Source of the DNA: Eggerthella lenta DSM 2243 | GTDB taxonomy: Bacteria; Actinomycetota; Coriobacteriia; Coriobacteriales; Eggerthellaceae | Length of the DNA: 64,000 bases | Direction: 5' to 3' | Assembly: GCF_000024265.1 (NCBI RefSeq) | Contig: NC_013204.1 | Span: 2,794,501 to 2,858,500 of the forward strand | Part shown: piece by piece, positions 50,475 through 59,176 of the stretch | How the letters are laid out: each line of letters starts with the position of its first letter | Numbering within the stretch: the stretch's first letter is position 1 | Translations under genes and position numbers: made by a program | The notes under the pieces: generated by a model | The model's input: the letters and a program-made list of their open reading frames with translations, nothing else | What the model was told of the DNA's origin: nothing | The model's database searches: none

Positions 50475-51476
50475 ATGATGAAATTTCTGGTCATAGGTGG
50501 TTCAAGTTTCATTGGAGTTTACGTGGTGGACGAGTTGCTTTCGCGAGGCGCGGAGGTCGTGGCAACTGGCAGAAACGAAAGGTTCGCAACCCATTACGAG
50601 AAGCGCGGTGTTCCCTATCTGAATCTCGATATATGCGATAAAGGCTCTTTTGACGTCTTCGGCGATGACGCGTTCGATGGCGTCGTTTCGCTTGCTGCAA
50701 GAATGCCTGCAAACATTGAGAAAGATGTCAATGACGAGGATATAGCCGAATACATCACAACCAACGTTGTCGGAACAATTAACATTCTCGAATGGTGCCG
50801 CTCGCGCGGTATCCGTCGACTAGTTGATATCATTTCGCGTTTTGATTGTAGACTGTACGATCAAAACGCAGTGATTACGGAAGATACGCCCCTCAAATTC
50901 TCCTACTGCGATGACCATGCAGCTTATGTTGTAAGCAATAATGAGAAAGCCGAAATGCTCAACTATTACAATAAGCGTTATGCTATGAGGAATATCTGGC
51001 TCAGAATTCCTTCGGTTTACGGAGTTGGGCCTCATGGAACCTTTGCCAAAGACGGAGTTGTCCAGAAATCAGGTCTTCAGATTTTCATGGAAAAGGCAAC
51101 CGTTGGTGAGAAAATTGTTGTTTTTGGAAATCCTTCGACTCCGAAAGACGTGCTTTACGTAAAGGACATGGCGATCGCCATTGCCGATGCCCTTGAGTCA
51201 AGTGATGGCGTCGGACTTTACAATGTTTCTTATGACAATAACTTTTCCATATTTGACCTGGCGAAAGCTACAGCAGAAGCATTCGCCGGCCCAGATGGTG
51301 AGTCGGAAGTCGTCTCCGATCCAAGCATTTCGAATAACGGCGGATTTCCGAGAATGTCGAATGAGCGGATCAAGACAGACCTCGGCTTTACTCCGAAGTA
51401 CGGAGATCCTTATAGAATGATGAAAGACTATCATAACGAGCTTGAAAGAGGAGACTATGTGGGACTCTTCGCGTAA
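50475..51476 (+). CDS. Atypical SDR (NAD-dependent epimerase/dehydratase-like)
   Basis: A 333-residue extended SDR. The nucleotide motif is GGSSFIG (8-14), where the central glycine is replaced by serine. The active-site tyrosine is Y151 but the YxxxK lysine is N155, with a lysine only at 158. The rest (GVVSLAARMP, TTNVVGTINILEWCRSRGIRRLVDI, VYGVGP, DVLYVKDMA) is normal for the family. It sits between PseI and PseG, so it may tailor the nonulosonate, or bind without catalysis. Confidence 0.8.
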   Translation: MMKFLVIGGSSFIGVYVVDELLSRGAEVVATGRNERFATHYEKRGVPYLNLDICDKGSFDVFGDDAFDGVVSLAARMPANIEKDVNDEDIAEYITTNVVGTINILEWCRSRGIRRLVDIISRFDCRLYDQNAVITEDTPLKFSYCDDHAAYVVSNNEKAEMLNYYNKRYAMRNIWLRIPSVYGVGPHGTFAKDGVVQKSGLQIFMEKATVGEKIVVFGNPSTPKDVLYVKDMAIAIADALESSDGVGLYNVSYDNNFSIFDLAKATAEAFAGPDGESEVVSDPSISNNGGFPRMSNERIKTDLGFTPKYGDPYRMMKDYHNELERGDYVGLFA

Positions 51477-52506
51477 GAAGGTTTTCATAAGAACCGATGC
51501 TAACAAGGTCATCGCATCGGGGCACGTCATGCGTTGCCTGTCGATAGCTGATGCTCTTTTCGATCTCGGATTGCAGGTTGAATTCGTAATGTCGGATTCT
51601 TGTGCGTTTGAAACAATCAGGAGACGGGGCTACGATGTCAGCGCGCTAGACACTGACTGGCGAAGCATCGAAGAGGGGGCGGATTTGCTTGAGAGAAAAT
51701 GCTTAGAGCTAAGTGAGCCTGCCACGATTCTCGTCGATACGTATTCGATAACGAGGCCATACGTTGATCGTCTGGCGCGCTGCGCTAAAATTTGCTATCT
51801 GGGAAGCAAGCGAGACGATCTGGGAAATCTGTCGCTTCTCGCAAACTACTCCACAGATATCGACACTGCCCGTTACGAAGAGCTGTACTTAAAACGGGGA
51901 ACCGCGCTTTTGCTCGGCCCTCGCTACGCTCCTTTAAAAAAAAGATTCTCCTCTTTAGCAAAAACGCCAAGTGAGACGATCGACAGGGTGCTTCTTACGA
52001 CAGGCAGCACTGATCCTCATAACTTTATTTCGGAGTTCCTTCGGGCGGTGAAAAACTCTCGTATACTGCGGAGTCTTGAATTCGAGGTTGTCGTTGGCCA
52101 GATGTTCGAATTCGAAGACGAAATTGAACATCTGGCCTCCCAAGAGGACAATATTCGACTTCATCGCAAAGTTGAAGACATGGCAGGACTTATGGCAACG
52201 GTTGACGTTGCGGTTTCGGCATGCGGCACAACCGTTTACGAACTTGCGGCGGTAGGCCTACCGGTTGTCACTTTCGCTATGGTTGACGAGCAGGTCGCAA
52301 GCGCCGAATCCTTAGCGAGGTTGGGGGTCGTGGCGTATTCGGGACTTTTCTACTCGTCAAAACAGGGGGTGCTGAATTCTGCCATTTCCAAACTTGAGGA
52401 CTTGGTGGCAACTCCTGAAAAAGCTGCAGTTTTGGCAACGAAGGCCCGTAGCCTTATCGACGGCAAAGGAGCGCAAAGGATCGCCAAGGAGCTGGCCGAA
52501 TTGTGA
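51457..52506 (+). CDS. pseG: PseG-type UDP-sugar hydrolase
   Basis: A 349-residue GT-B-like hydrolase. It has FIRTDANKVIASGHVMRCLSIADAL, the PseG N-terminal motif with its histidine, then LVDTYSI and VDVAVSACGTTVYELAAVGLPVVTF. It removes UDP from the bis-acetamido sugar before condensation by PseI. The ATG at 51457 has AGAGGAG upstream and lies inside the end of the SDR gene (20-base overlap). Confidence 0.9.
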   Translation: MWDSSRKKVFIRTDANKVIASGHVMRCLSIADALFDLGLQVEFVMSDSCAFETIRRRGYDVSALDTDWRSIEEGADLLERKCLELSEPATILVDTYSITRPYVDRLARCAKICYLGSKRDDLGNLSLLANYSTDIDTARYEELYLKRGTALLLGPRYAPLKKRFSSLAKTPSETIDRVLLTTGSTDPHNFISEFLRAVKNSRILRSLEFEVVVGQMFEFEDEIEHLASQEDNIRLHRKVEDMAGLMATVDVAVSACGTTVYELAAVGLPVVTFAMVDEQVASAESLARLGVVAYSGLFYSSKQGVLNSAISKLEDLVATPEKAAVLATKARSLIDGKGAQRIAKELAEL

Positions 52507-53714
52507 TGGGGGCGACTGATCGCAAAAAGGTTCTTATCCTTGGAGGAAGCAGACTTCAAGCCCCTGCAATTGAAGTTGCGAAGAGGCTTGGCTTCTGGGT
52601 TATTTGCGCCGATTACGATCCCGATGCTGTTGGGTTCGCTCTCGCCGATCAATCAGAGCTCATCAGCACGCTCGATGCTGAGGCGGTTCTTGCGCTTGCG
52701 AAAAGGGAGCGCGTCGCTTTCGTTATCACTTCGACGAGCGATGCCCCTGTAAGGACAGCTTCTTTTGTGTCTGAGCAGCTCGATCTGCCCGTCGGCATAT
52801 CCTATGCCGACTCAATATGCGCGACCCATAAAGACGCCATGCGTCGTCGTTTGGCGAAATACAATGTCCCTATTCCAGAATTTAGGGTATGCAGCAATCT
52901 CGACGAGTTCGTTGAAGCTCTGAATTATTTCGAATATCGGTGCATCATCAAGCCAGCGGACAGCGCGGCGAGCAGGGGGGTGAAACTGATAGACTCCTCT
53001 ATTCGTCATGACGACCCGGAGGAGCTGTTCGAAAGGGGGATGTCTTTTTCGCGCAAAAGAACCTTAATGGTTGAGCGGTGCATTTCCGGAACCGAGGTTA
53101 GCGTCGAGGGCATGACCGTCAACGGAAAAACCCACATCCTTGCCATCACCGACAAGATGGTAACGGAGCCGCCGTACTTCGTTGAACTCGGACACTCTGA
53201 GCCAGCTCTCCTGGAAGATGCCGAAAAGGTTCGCATAGAAGATGTGGCACGAGCCGCAATCGAAGCCGTGGGAATCGTAAACGGTCCCTCTCACACCGAG
53301 ATTATGATCACGGATAGCGGGCCGATGGTGATCGAAATCGCCGCACGTCTGGGAGGCGACTACATCACTTCTCGGCTCGTTCCCCTTTCGACAGGCTTCG
53401 ACATGGTTGGCGCCTCCGTGGAGCTCGCATTGGGGATGCCGGTAGACTTCCCTCCGCCCAAACAGGATGGGAGTGCTGTAAGATTTATCGTTTCGGACAC
53501 TGGCGTGATTTCCGATATCAAGATCGATTCTGCAATATACGATCTTCCCGGTTTCGAAGAGCTTGAATTGTACAAGAAGTCGGGGGATGCGATCTCCGAA
53601 CCGCATTCGAGTAACGACCGCGTCGGTCATGTAATATGCACCGGCCCCGATGCTCTATCGGCAAGAGAGACGGCCGAGAAGGCTCTATCCATGATCCACG
53701 TCTCGCTTTCCTGA
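52506..53714 (+). CDS. ATP-grasp family ligase or carboxylase-like protein
   Basis: A 402-residue ATP-grasp protein: VLILGGSRLQAPAIEVAKRLGFWVICADYD, the pre-ATP-grasp domain, then CIIKPADSAASRGVKLI, LMVERCISGTEVSVEGM and a magnesium site TEIMITDSGPMVIEIAARLGGD. Family members join a carboxylate to an amine or other nucleophile. It overlaps PseG by one base (TGATG) and ends the operon, so an amino-acid or acyl decoration of the nonulosonate is a reasonable guess. Substrate unknown. Confidence 0.82.
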   Translation: MGATDRKKVLILGGSRLQAPAIEVAKRLGFWVICADYDPDAVGFALADQSELISTLDAEAVLALAKRERVAFVITSTSDAPVRTASFVSEQLDLPVGISYADSICATHKDAMRRRLAKYNVPIPEFRVCSNLDEFVEALNYFEYRCIIKPADSAASRGVKLIDSSIRHDDPEELFERGMSFSRKRTLMVERCISGTEVSVEGMTVNGKTHILAITDKMVTEPPYFVELGHSEPALLEDAEKVRIEDVARAAIEAVGIVNGPSHTEIMITDSGPMVIEIAARLGGDYITSRLVPLSTGFDMVGASVELALGMPVDFPPPKQDGSAVRFIVSDTGVISDIKIDSAIYDLPGFEELELYKKSGDAISEPHSSNDRVGHVICTGPDALSARETAEKALSMIHVSLS

Positions 53715-53724
53715 AGCGAGACGT
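53698..53724 (+). terminator. Hairpin at the end of the pse operon
   Basis: ACGTCTCGCTT (53698-53708) pairs with AAGCGAGACGT (53714-53724), an 11-bp perfect stem with a 5-base loop. It includes the stop codon of the ATP-grasp gene. No T-run follows. Confidence 0.55.
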
Positions 53725-53785
53725 CCCATATGTTTAGGATAAATGGCTCTTAACTCGCGACCCATTTGCAGTAGGAGCCAATCCG

Positions 53786-54940
53786 CTCTATGTTAAACCA
53801 CCATTGACATATTCGTGCAAGTGAACCAGTTGCGGGACATGCGGGCAGCAGGTCCTCCCTTACGATGGATTTGCCTGGAAGCCATCGAAGAAAGGAAGGG
53901 CTGTGAAAAGCATCGTATCGCAATTCATGCTGCAGCTCTCGCACGAGGAGAAGCTGGAGCTGCTCGCCGACCTCAAGGCCGCGATAGCCGACGAGATCGC
54001 CGGCTTTCCGGAGGAGCCGGACGGCTACCCGCGGTGCGGGTGCCCGGCGTTCGTCAAGAAGGGGCGCGACGCCGACGGCGCCCAGAGGCGGGCGTGCAAG
54101 GGCTGCGGGCGCACGTTCCCGGCGAAGAGCGGCTCGCTGCTCGCGAACTCGAAGCTCGGCCCTTCCGTGTGGATGGCGTTCGCGGAGTGCATGGCCGACG
54201 CGTTGAGCCTGCGCGAGAGCGCCGAGCGCTGCGGCGTCTCGCTCTACACCTCGTGGTTCATGCGCATGCGGGTCTGCGAGGTCATGCGCTCCCTCCTCCT
54301 GCCCGCGCGCGCAGGCACGTTCCATGTCGACGGCACGCTGGTCAGGGACAACCTGTCGGGAAACCTCAAGAGCTCGAGCCTCGAGCTCGTGCGCGCCCCG
54401 CCGCAACGGGCGGGACGGCCGCAAGGGGGCGAAGGGCCGCAGCAAGGAGAGGATCGTCGTGGAGTGCGGGGTCAACAAGTACGGCGACTGCTTCTGCGAC
54501 GCCATCGACCGCGGCTCGGCGGGCGCCGGCGCGCTCGCCCGGGACCTTTCCGCGAGGATCCCCGAAGGCTCCGCGGTGGTGAGCGACGGGCATCCCTCCT
54601 ACGGCTTCGCCGCGTCCGCCTGGGAGCACAGGGTCGTGGACCCGAAGGACCCCTCGACGGGCAACATCAACATGGTCAACGCGCTCCATTCGAGGCTGAG
54701 GGAGTTTTTGGCCCCCTTCCACGGGGTGGCCACCCGCCACCTGCAGCGCTACCTGGACTGGTTCTGCTACGTCGAGCAGTTCAAGCGCGGGGACATGGAT
54801 CGCAGGGAGCTGCTCTTCGAGCGCGAGGCCAAGGGGACGTACTGGACCACGAGGCGCATGACCCATCGGGAGATCGGAAGCCTCATGGTGTACTGGACAA
54901 GGCAGTATCCTTGCAATGTCAATGGTGGTTTAACATAGAG
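53786..54940. mobile_element. IS1595-type insertion sequence with 8-bp target duplication
   Basis: The ends CTCTATGTTAAACCACCATT (from 53786) and its exact complement (to 54940) form a terminal inverted repeat of about 25 bp. CCAATCCG is duplicated directly outside, at 53778-53785 and 54941-54948, so insertion was recent enough to leave a clean duplication. It carries one frame-shifted transposase gene. Confidence 0.92.
53903..54938 (+). pseudogene. IS1595-family transposase, frameshifted
   Basis: The first frame gives a helical start, a zinc ribbon (CGCPAFVKKG...CKGCGRTF) and the first acidic residue in FHVDGTLVRDNLSGN, then loses similarity near 54395. The protein continues in the next frame (54324-54938) with GRSKERIVVECGVNKYG, VVSDGHPSYGF and HSRLREFLAPFHGVATRHLQRYLDWFCYVEQF. 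A one-base shift in a C/G-rich stretch around 54395-54420 would join them. It could be a disabling mutation or translational frameshifting; the first is more likely. Confidence 0.85.
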
Positions 54941-54948
54941 CCAATCCG

Positions 54949-55714
54949 AATCGGATGCGGCCGGAGCTTGGCAGCTCCGCTGGATCGACCGTCCAGCCAG
55001 CTTTTGTTCTAATATGGCTGCGACCCGTCGAGTCGCCGACCGACCGCCCCGGATGACCCTTCGCCCCTGCCTCGAAGAAGGCCCAGAGCGTGCTGCCATT
55101 GGGGATCGGGCGCCGCGGTTGCGGCTGACAGGAGCCTACCAGGGCCGGATGCGTCACGGCAATGCGGTTGCCGAGAGGATGGGGAGCGCATTGCCGTCAT
55201 AGATGAGTTCCGATGCCTCGACGAAGCAAAATCTGTGCCCACCTTCACGCTCCAGCGCATTTGGGCACCGCCTTGAGGAAAGGAACGCGATGGCGGTGCT
55301 TTGCGGACCGCTCGTAAACATGATGGTCGACCAGACTCTGTCCTGCAGCAGCTCGCTTCACAGAAGATGGACAGCTCGGCTTCGCATGACGCGCCCCTTC
55401 TCGTGCTATCAAGAGTTTTCGAAGGCAAAAGGAAGCGGGAATTGGTTAAATTCGGGCCGCGTGGCCGTAGACGAAACTCGTTTCGATCTTCTTGAGCATC
55501 GCGTTGGAATACCCTGACTCAATGAGCCTGAAGGAGGATAGCGCGAAGCGGAGCCGGAACAATAGGAAGTTGTCCTTGATGCGGCCGTGTCAAGGGAAAA
55601 CGTGCTCCTATTCTCGTGATGGGAGGGCTGTCTTTAAAACCTGCGGGAACGGCTTGCAAACCAGAAATCGGTTGTTCGAAAATTGCATAACCATGTTAAT
55701 TTTAGAACACCGCA
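54949..55714. other. Gene-poor scar between glycan operons
   Basis: About 770 bases without an intact gene. Short open frames on both strands (for example 55009-55428 minus, 55203-55517 plus) have no ribosome sites and no recognisable motifs. The GC content falls along the stretch. It may be remains of former mobile DNA next to the IS1595-type insertion. Confidence 0.5.
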
Positions 55715-55765
55715 CCTTCGATGTTCGGATTTATGATATAGTTATAAAAAACCGAACATCGAAGG
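55715..55765 (+). promoter_or_regulatory. 14-bp inverted repeat covering the licCA ribosome site
   Basis: CCTTCGATGTTCGG (55715-55728) and its exact complement CCGAACATCGAAGG (55752-55765) flank a 23-base AT-rich segment with TATA-like boxes. The likely Shine-Dalgarno GAAGG (55761-55765) is part of the right arm, 7 bases before the ATG at 55773. It may be an operator for the HTH of LicCA, or an RNA hairpin hiding the ribosome site, depending on where transcription starts. Confidence 0.55.
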
Positions 55766-55772
55766 ATGCAGA

Positions 55773-57560
55773 ATGGCCTTTACGCACAACCAATTCAAAG
55801 TCATATACGAACTCTGGAAGAAGCCTGGGCTCACGCAGCGCGAGATCGCGGAACGGACGGGTCTAGGTCTCGCCACGGTCAACGCCGCTTACAAAGAATG
55901 CTCCGCCGAAGAACTTATCGAGCACGGGCGCATCACTGCCAAAGGCATGGCGGCTCTCAGACCCTATGCCGTTGACAACGCGGTCATCCTGGCAGCGGGT
56001 CTCTCCTCGCGTTTCGCTCCTATCTCCTACGAGCGCCCAAAAGGGCTTTTGCGGGTACGTGGCGATATCCTTATCGAGCGCCAAATCGAGCAACTGCAAG
56101 CAGCCGGCATCAACGACATCGTTGTCGTGGTGGGTTACAAGAAAGAAGCTTTCTTCTATCTTGAGGAAAAGTACGGGGTAAAAATCGTCGTTAACCGTGC
56201 TTATGCGGAGCGCAACAACAACAGTTCGCTCATGTTGGTGAAAGAAGTCCTTGGCAATACCTACATTTGCTCGTCGGACAACTATTTCGCAGAGAACCCG
56301 TTTGAAAGCCACGTCTGGAAAGCCTACTACGCCGCTCAGTACGCCGAAGGCAAAACCGAAGAGTGGTGTTTGACCGCTGGCGCTCACGACCGCATCGTAA
56401 AGGTTGAGATTGGCGGCCAAAACGCATGGTACATGATAGGACAAGCGTACTTCGACAGGGAGTTCTCAGAGCGCTTTCGCTCCATCCTTGAAACCGAGTA
56501 CGATCTTCCTCAAACGCGCGACAAGCTTTGGGAGGATCTCTATATCGAACACATCAAAGAGCTTGACATGCAGATCCGTCGCTACGAAGCTCCTATTATC
56601 CACGAGTTCGATTCGCTTAATGAGCTACGCGATTTCGATCCCATGTTCTTAGAGAACCTCGATAGTGAAATCTTCGATAACATCTGCGTGGTGCTCGGCT
56701 GCGAGAAATCAGAGATCCACGACGTTTACCCCCTCAAACAGGGCCTCACCAATCTTTCCTGTCACTTTGCGACGAACGACGGCGAGTATGTCTACCGCAA
56801 TCCAGGCGTCGGAACCGAGCTCATCGTAGATCGCGAGGCGGAACTAGAGGCGCTTCAAGCCGCCAAGCTCCTTGGCCTTGACGACACGTTCGTGTTCGCC
56901 AATCCAAAGCGCGGCTGGAAGATATCGCGTTTCGTACGCGATTGCTCTAACCTCGATGCGCACAACGACGCTGAGCTCAAGATGGCAATGGAGATGGCTC
57001 GGAAGCTTCATGAGAGCAACGCGAGGGTTGCGCGATCCTTCAGCTTCTACGAAGAAGGCAAGTCCTACGAACGGAAAACGCTTGACCGTGGCCAGATCGA
57101 TATTCCCGACTATTGGGACATGTCGAGCCAGGCGACAAAGCTCAACGAGCTGCTGATAAAGGATAGCGGCCGACCGGTGCTCTGCCATAACGATTTCTTC
57201 GGGTTGAACTTCCTTGTTGCGAACGACGGATCGGTCAGCCTTATCGACTGGGAATACGCCGGCATGGGCGATTACGCTAACGATTTCGGCACGTTTTCCG
57301 TATGCGAGCAGCTTACCGAAGAGGAAATGCTCCATGCCCTCACGTATTATTTCGGGCGGACTCCCACCGAACGCGAATGGTTCCATAACCTGGGGCAGGT
57401 TGGTATGGCGGGCTGGTGCTGGTACGCCTGGTCTTTGCTTAAAGAGGCAGAGGGAGAGGATGTAGGAGAGTGGGCTTACATCTACTACCGTTATGGCAAG
57501 ACCTATCTTAGGCGCGCGCTTGACCTCTACGACGCTGTCGGAATGGATAAAGCAAACTGA
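55773..57560 (+). CDS. HTH-LicC-LicA fusion: CTP:phosphocholine cytidylyltransferase and choline kinase
   Basis: A 595-residue three-part protein. Residues 1-65 form a MarR/winged HTH-like domain (LTQREIAERTGLGLATVNAAY). Residues 66-300 are a LicC nucleotidyltransferase (LAAGLSSRFAPISYERPKGLL). Residues 310-590 are a LicA/choline kinase (LCHNDFFGLNFL near 470-482, LIDWEYAGMGDYANDFG near 490-505). It makes phosphocholine and then CDP-choline for LicD. It is followed by LicB. Fused LicC-LicA proteins are known; the attached HTH suggests self-regulation. Confidence 0.88.
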   Translation: MAFTHNQFKVIYELWKKPGLTQREIAERTGLGLATVNAAYKECSAEELIEHGRITAKGMAALRPYAVDNAVILAAGLSSRFAPISYERPKGLLRVRGDILIERQIEQLQAAGINDIVVVVGYKKEAFFYLEEKYGVKIVVNRAYAERNNNSSLMLVKEVLGNTYICSSDNYFAENPFESHVWKAYYAAQYAEGKTEEWCLTAGAHDRIVKVEIGGQNAWYMIGQAYFDREFSERFRSILETEYDLPQTRDKLWEDLYIEHIKELDMQIRRYEAPIIHEFDSLNELRDFDPMFLENLDSEIFDNICVVLGCEKSEIHDVYPLKQGLTNLSCHFATNDGEYVYRNPGVGTELIVDREAELEALQAAKLLGLDDTFVFANPKRGWKISRFVRDCSNLDAHNDAELKMAMEMARKLHESNARVARSFSFYEEGKSYERKTLDRGQIDIPDYWDMSSQATKLNELLIKDSGRPVLCHNDFFGLNFLVANDGSVSLIDWEYAGMGDYANDFGTFSVCEQLTEEEMLHALTYYFGRTPTEREWFHNLGQVGMAGWCWYAWSLLKEAEGEDVGEWAYIYYRYGKTYLRRALDLYDAVGMDKAN

Positions 57561-57622
57561 GGCTTCGCGCTTTTACCTCGGCATCAAAAGCATCCAGGAG
57601 CACAAGAGAGAATGAGGGCACG

Positions 57623-58732
57623 ATGAATCAGAATGTGGGGGCGCTTCTCAGAGAGCGGAAGCGGAAGTACTTTGCGAGGGGCATCGCCTTTGCCGTGGCC
57701 TCCGGCATATGCTACGGACTCTATACCGGTTTTCTGACGCTTGGGGAAACCCAAGGAGTATGGGGAGAGTGGTTCGCGGGCTCTGAATGGGGCGAGGGCA
57801 ACCCGGCGTTGGGCACCTTTACAATTGTGTTCGCCCTTGCCGCTCTCGCCGCCGGAATCAATGATTTAGCCAGTGCGATTTGGTCGCTTATCGTTTGCGC
57901 GAAAAATCGACAGCTCGGGGATCTCTGGAAGACGATGAAAACGAGGCCGGGCCTCGTCATGATGCTTTGTGCGGCCATCGGCGGGCCTTTTGCCACGATA
58001 GCCTACGTTATTGCGCTCAATTCCGCTACGGCGGCAGGCAACCCCGGGGTCATCGTTCCCATCGCTGCGCTGAATTGCGCGATTGGCGCCATCCTCGGCA
58101 GGATTCTCTTCAGGCAGGATCTGAAGACCCATAAAGTCGCAGGTATCGTCATTTGCCTGTTTTCCGCTGCGTTGATTGGCGGAACAAGCTTCGCGTCGAT
58201 GGGGCCCGAGGCTCTCATGGGTTGCCTTTTCGCGTTTCTTGCAGCTTTCGGATGGGGTTTCGAAGGCTGCGTTGCAGGCTTCGGCACCATCCTTATCGAT
58301 TATCGCATCGGCATTGCCATTAGGCAGATGACGGCGGGGATCTTGGAACTGTTCGTCGTGTTTCCCGTGCTCGCCGCTATTGGTGGCGGACTCGGCAGCG
58401 CGTTCGAGCTGGCGGGAGCCGCCTTCGCAAGTCCGGCGCTCGTGTTTTTCGTCATCTCCGGCTTTTTCGCCATGCCTGCGTTCTCCTTCTGGTACAAAGG
58501 CAACTCCATGTGCGGGACGGCGCTCGGCATGGCCTGCAATGGCATGTATGCATTCTGGGGGCCCTTCTTCATCTGGATCATCATGGGAGTGCTCAACATC
58601 GGCGGAATGTCTGCCGACTACCCCCCTCTTTCGGTCGTTCAATGGATAGGGGCGCTCATGATGGTCGCCGGCATCTTCTGCATAGCCGTCAGCCCCGCGA
58701 AATTTTTCAACGGCAGCAAGAAAGGCGAGTGA
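57623..58732 (+). CDS. LicB-like choline permease (DMT superfamily)
   Basis: A 369-residue protein with ten membrane helices in two EamA-type halves. ICYGLYTGFLTLGETQGVW opens the first half, and GGPFATIAYVIALNSATAAGNPGVIVPIAALNCAIGAILGRI lies in the middle. The gene follows licCA by 62 bases, the usual lic order, which supports choline import. The small gene after it begins 5 bases downstream. Confidence 0.85.
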   Translation: MNQNVGALLRERKRKYFARGIAFAVASGICYGLYTGFLTLGETQGVWGEWFAGSEWGEGNPALGTFTIVFALAALAAGINDLASAIWSLIVCAKNRQLGDLWKTMKTRPGLVMMLCAAIGGPFATIAYVIALNSATAAGNPGVIVPIAALNCAIGAILGRILFRQDLKTHKVAGIVICLFSAALIGGTSFASMGPEALMGCLFAFLAAFGWGFEGCVAGFGTILIDYRIGIAIRQMTAGILELFVVFPVLAAIGGGLGSAFELAGAAFASPALVFFVISGFFAMPAFSFWYKGNSMCGTALGMACNGMYAFWGPFFIWIIMGVLNIGGMSADYPPLSVVQWIGALMMVAGIFCIAVSPAKFFNGSKKGE

Positions 58733-58737
58733 TTGAC

Positions 58738-59016
58738 ATGGGCGACAGCTTGATTCCACTGCATTATGCCATCTTGAAGCACTTCATGGACGGCGAAGCC
58801 GACTGCGCCGACGGGGTGGTGCGAGCGCTCGAAGGGGACTATCGAGGATACAAGCTTCTGAATCGCGCCGACGTGGAAGAGACGCTTGCGACGGCGAAAG
58901 AGAACGGACTGCTCGACGAGGCCGGCTACGATTTGAGCGAGGAAGGGTATTTGAGAATACGCTATCGAATCAATAGCTTCGGCGAAGACATGATGGGCCG
59001 GTATATCGCGAAATGA
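58738..59016 (+). CDS. Small hypothetical protein, possible winged helix
   Basis: A 92-residue acidic protein starting 5 bases after licB, so probably in the same transcript. The sequence PLHYAILKHFMDGEADCADGVVRALEGDYRGYKLLNRADVEETLATAKENGLLDEAGYDLSEEGYLRIRY has the helix-helix-helix-strand rhythm of a winged-helix domain. No motif secures a function. Confidence 0.65.
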   Translation: MGDSLIPLHYAILKHFMDGEADCADGVVRALEGDYRGYKLLNRADVEETLATAKENGLLDEAGYDLSEEGYLRIRYRINSFGEDMMGRYIAK

Positions 59017-59150
59017 AAAAGCGACCTTGAACGCAGACAAGATTCTCTCTTTGTTGCGCGCTCCCAGGATTCGCCAAATGATATTTCGAGGCTATTCGAT
59101 TTTGTTTTTGAAAAACACGGCATCAAGCCGTCGGATTCGAAGTGCTTCTC

Positions 59151-59176
59151 AGGATTCCCCGCTCGCGGGGAATCCT
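59151..59176. terminator. Hairpin between convergent operons
   Basis: AGGATTCCCC (59151-59160) pairs with GGGGAATCCT (59167-59176) between the end of the lic operon and the end of the GT14 gene. The T-run is short (ATTT), so moderate confidence as a terminator. Confidence 0.55.

Noticed and set aside
55715-55765. Phase-variable invertible promoter before licCA
   Set aside because: The 23-base segment between the repeats is too short for known site-specific inversion and no recombinase gene is adjacent.
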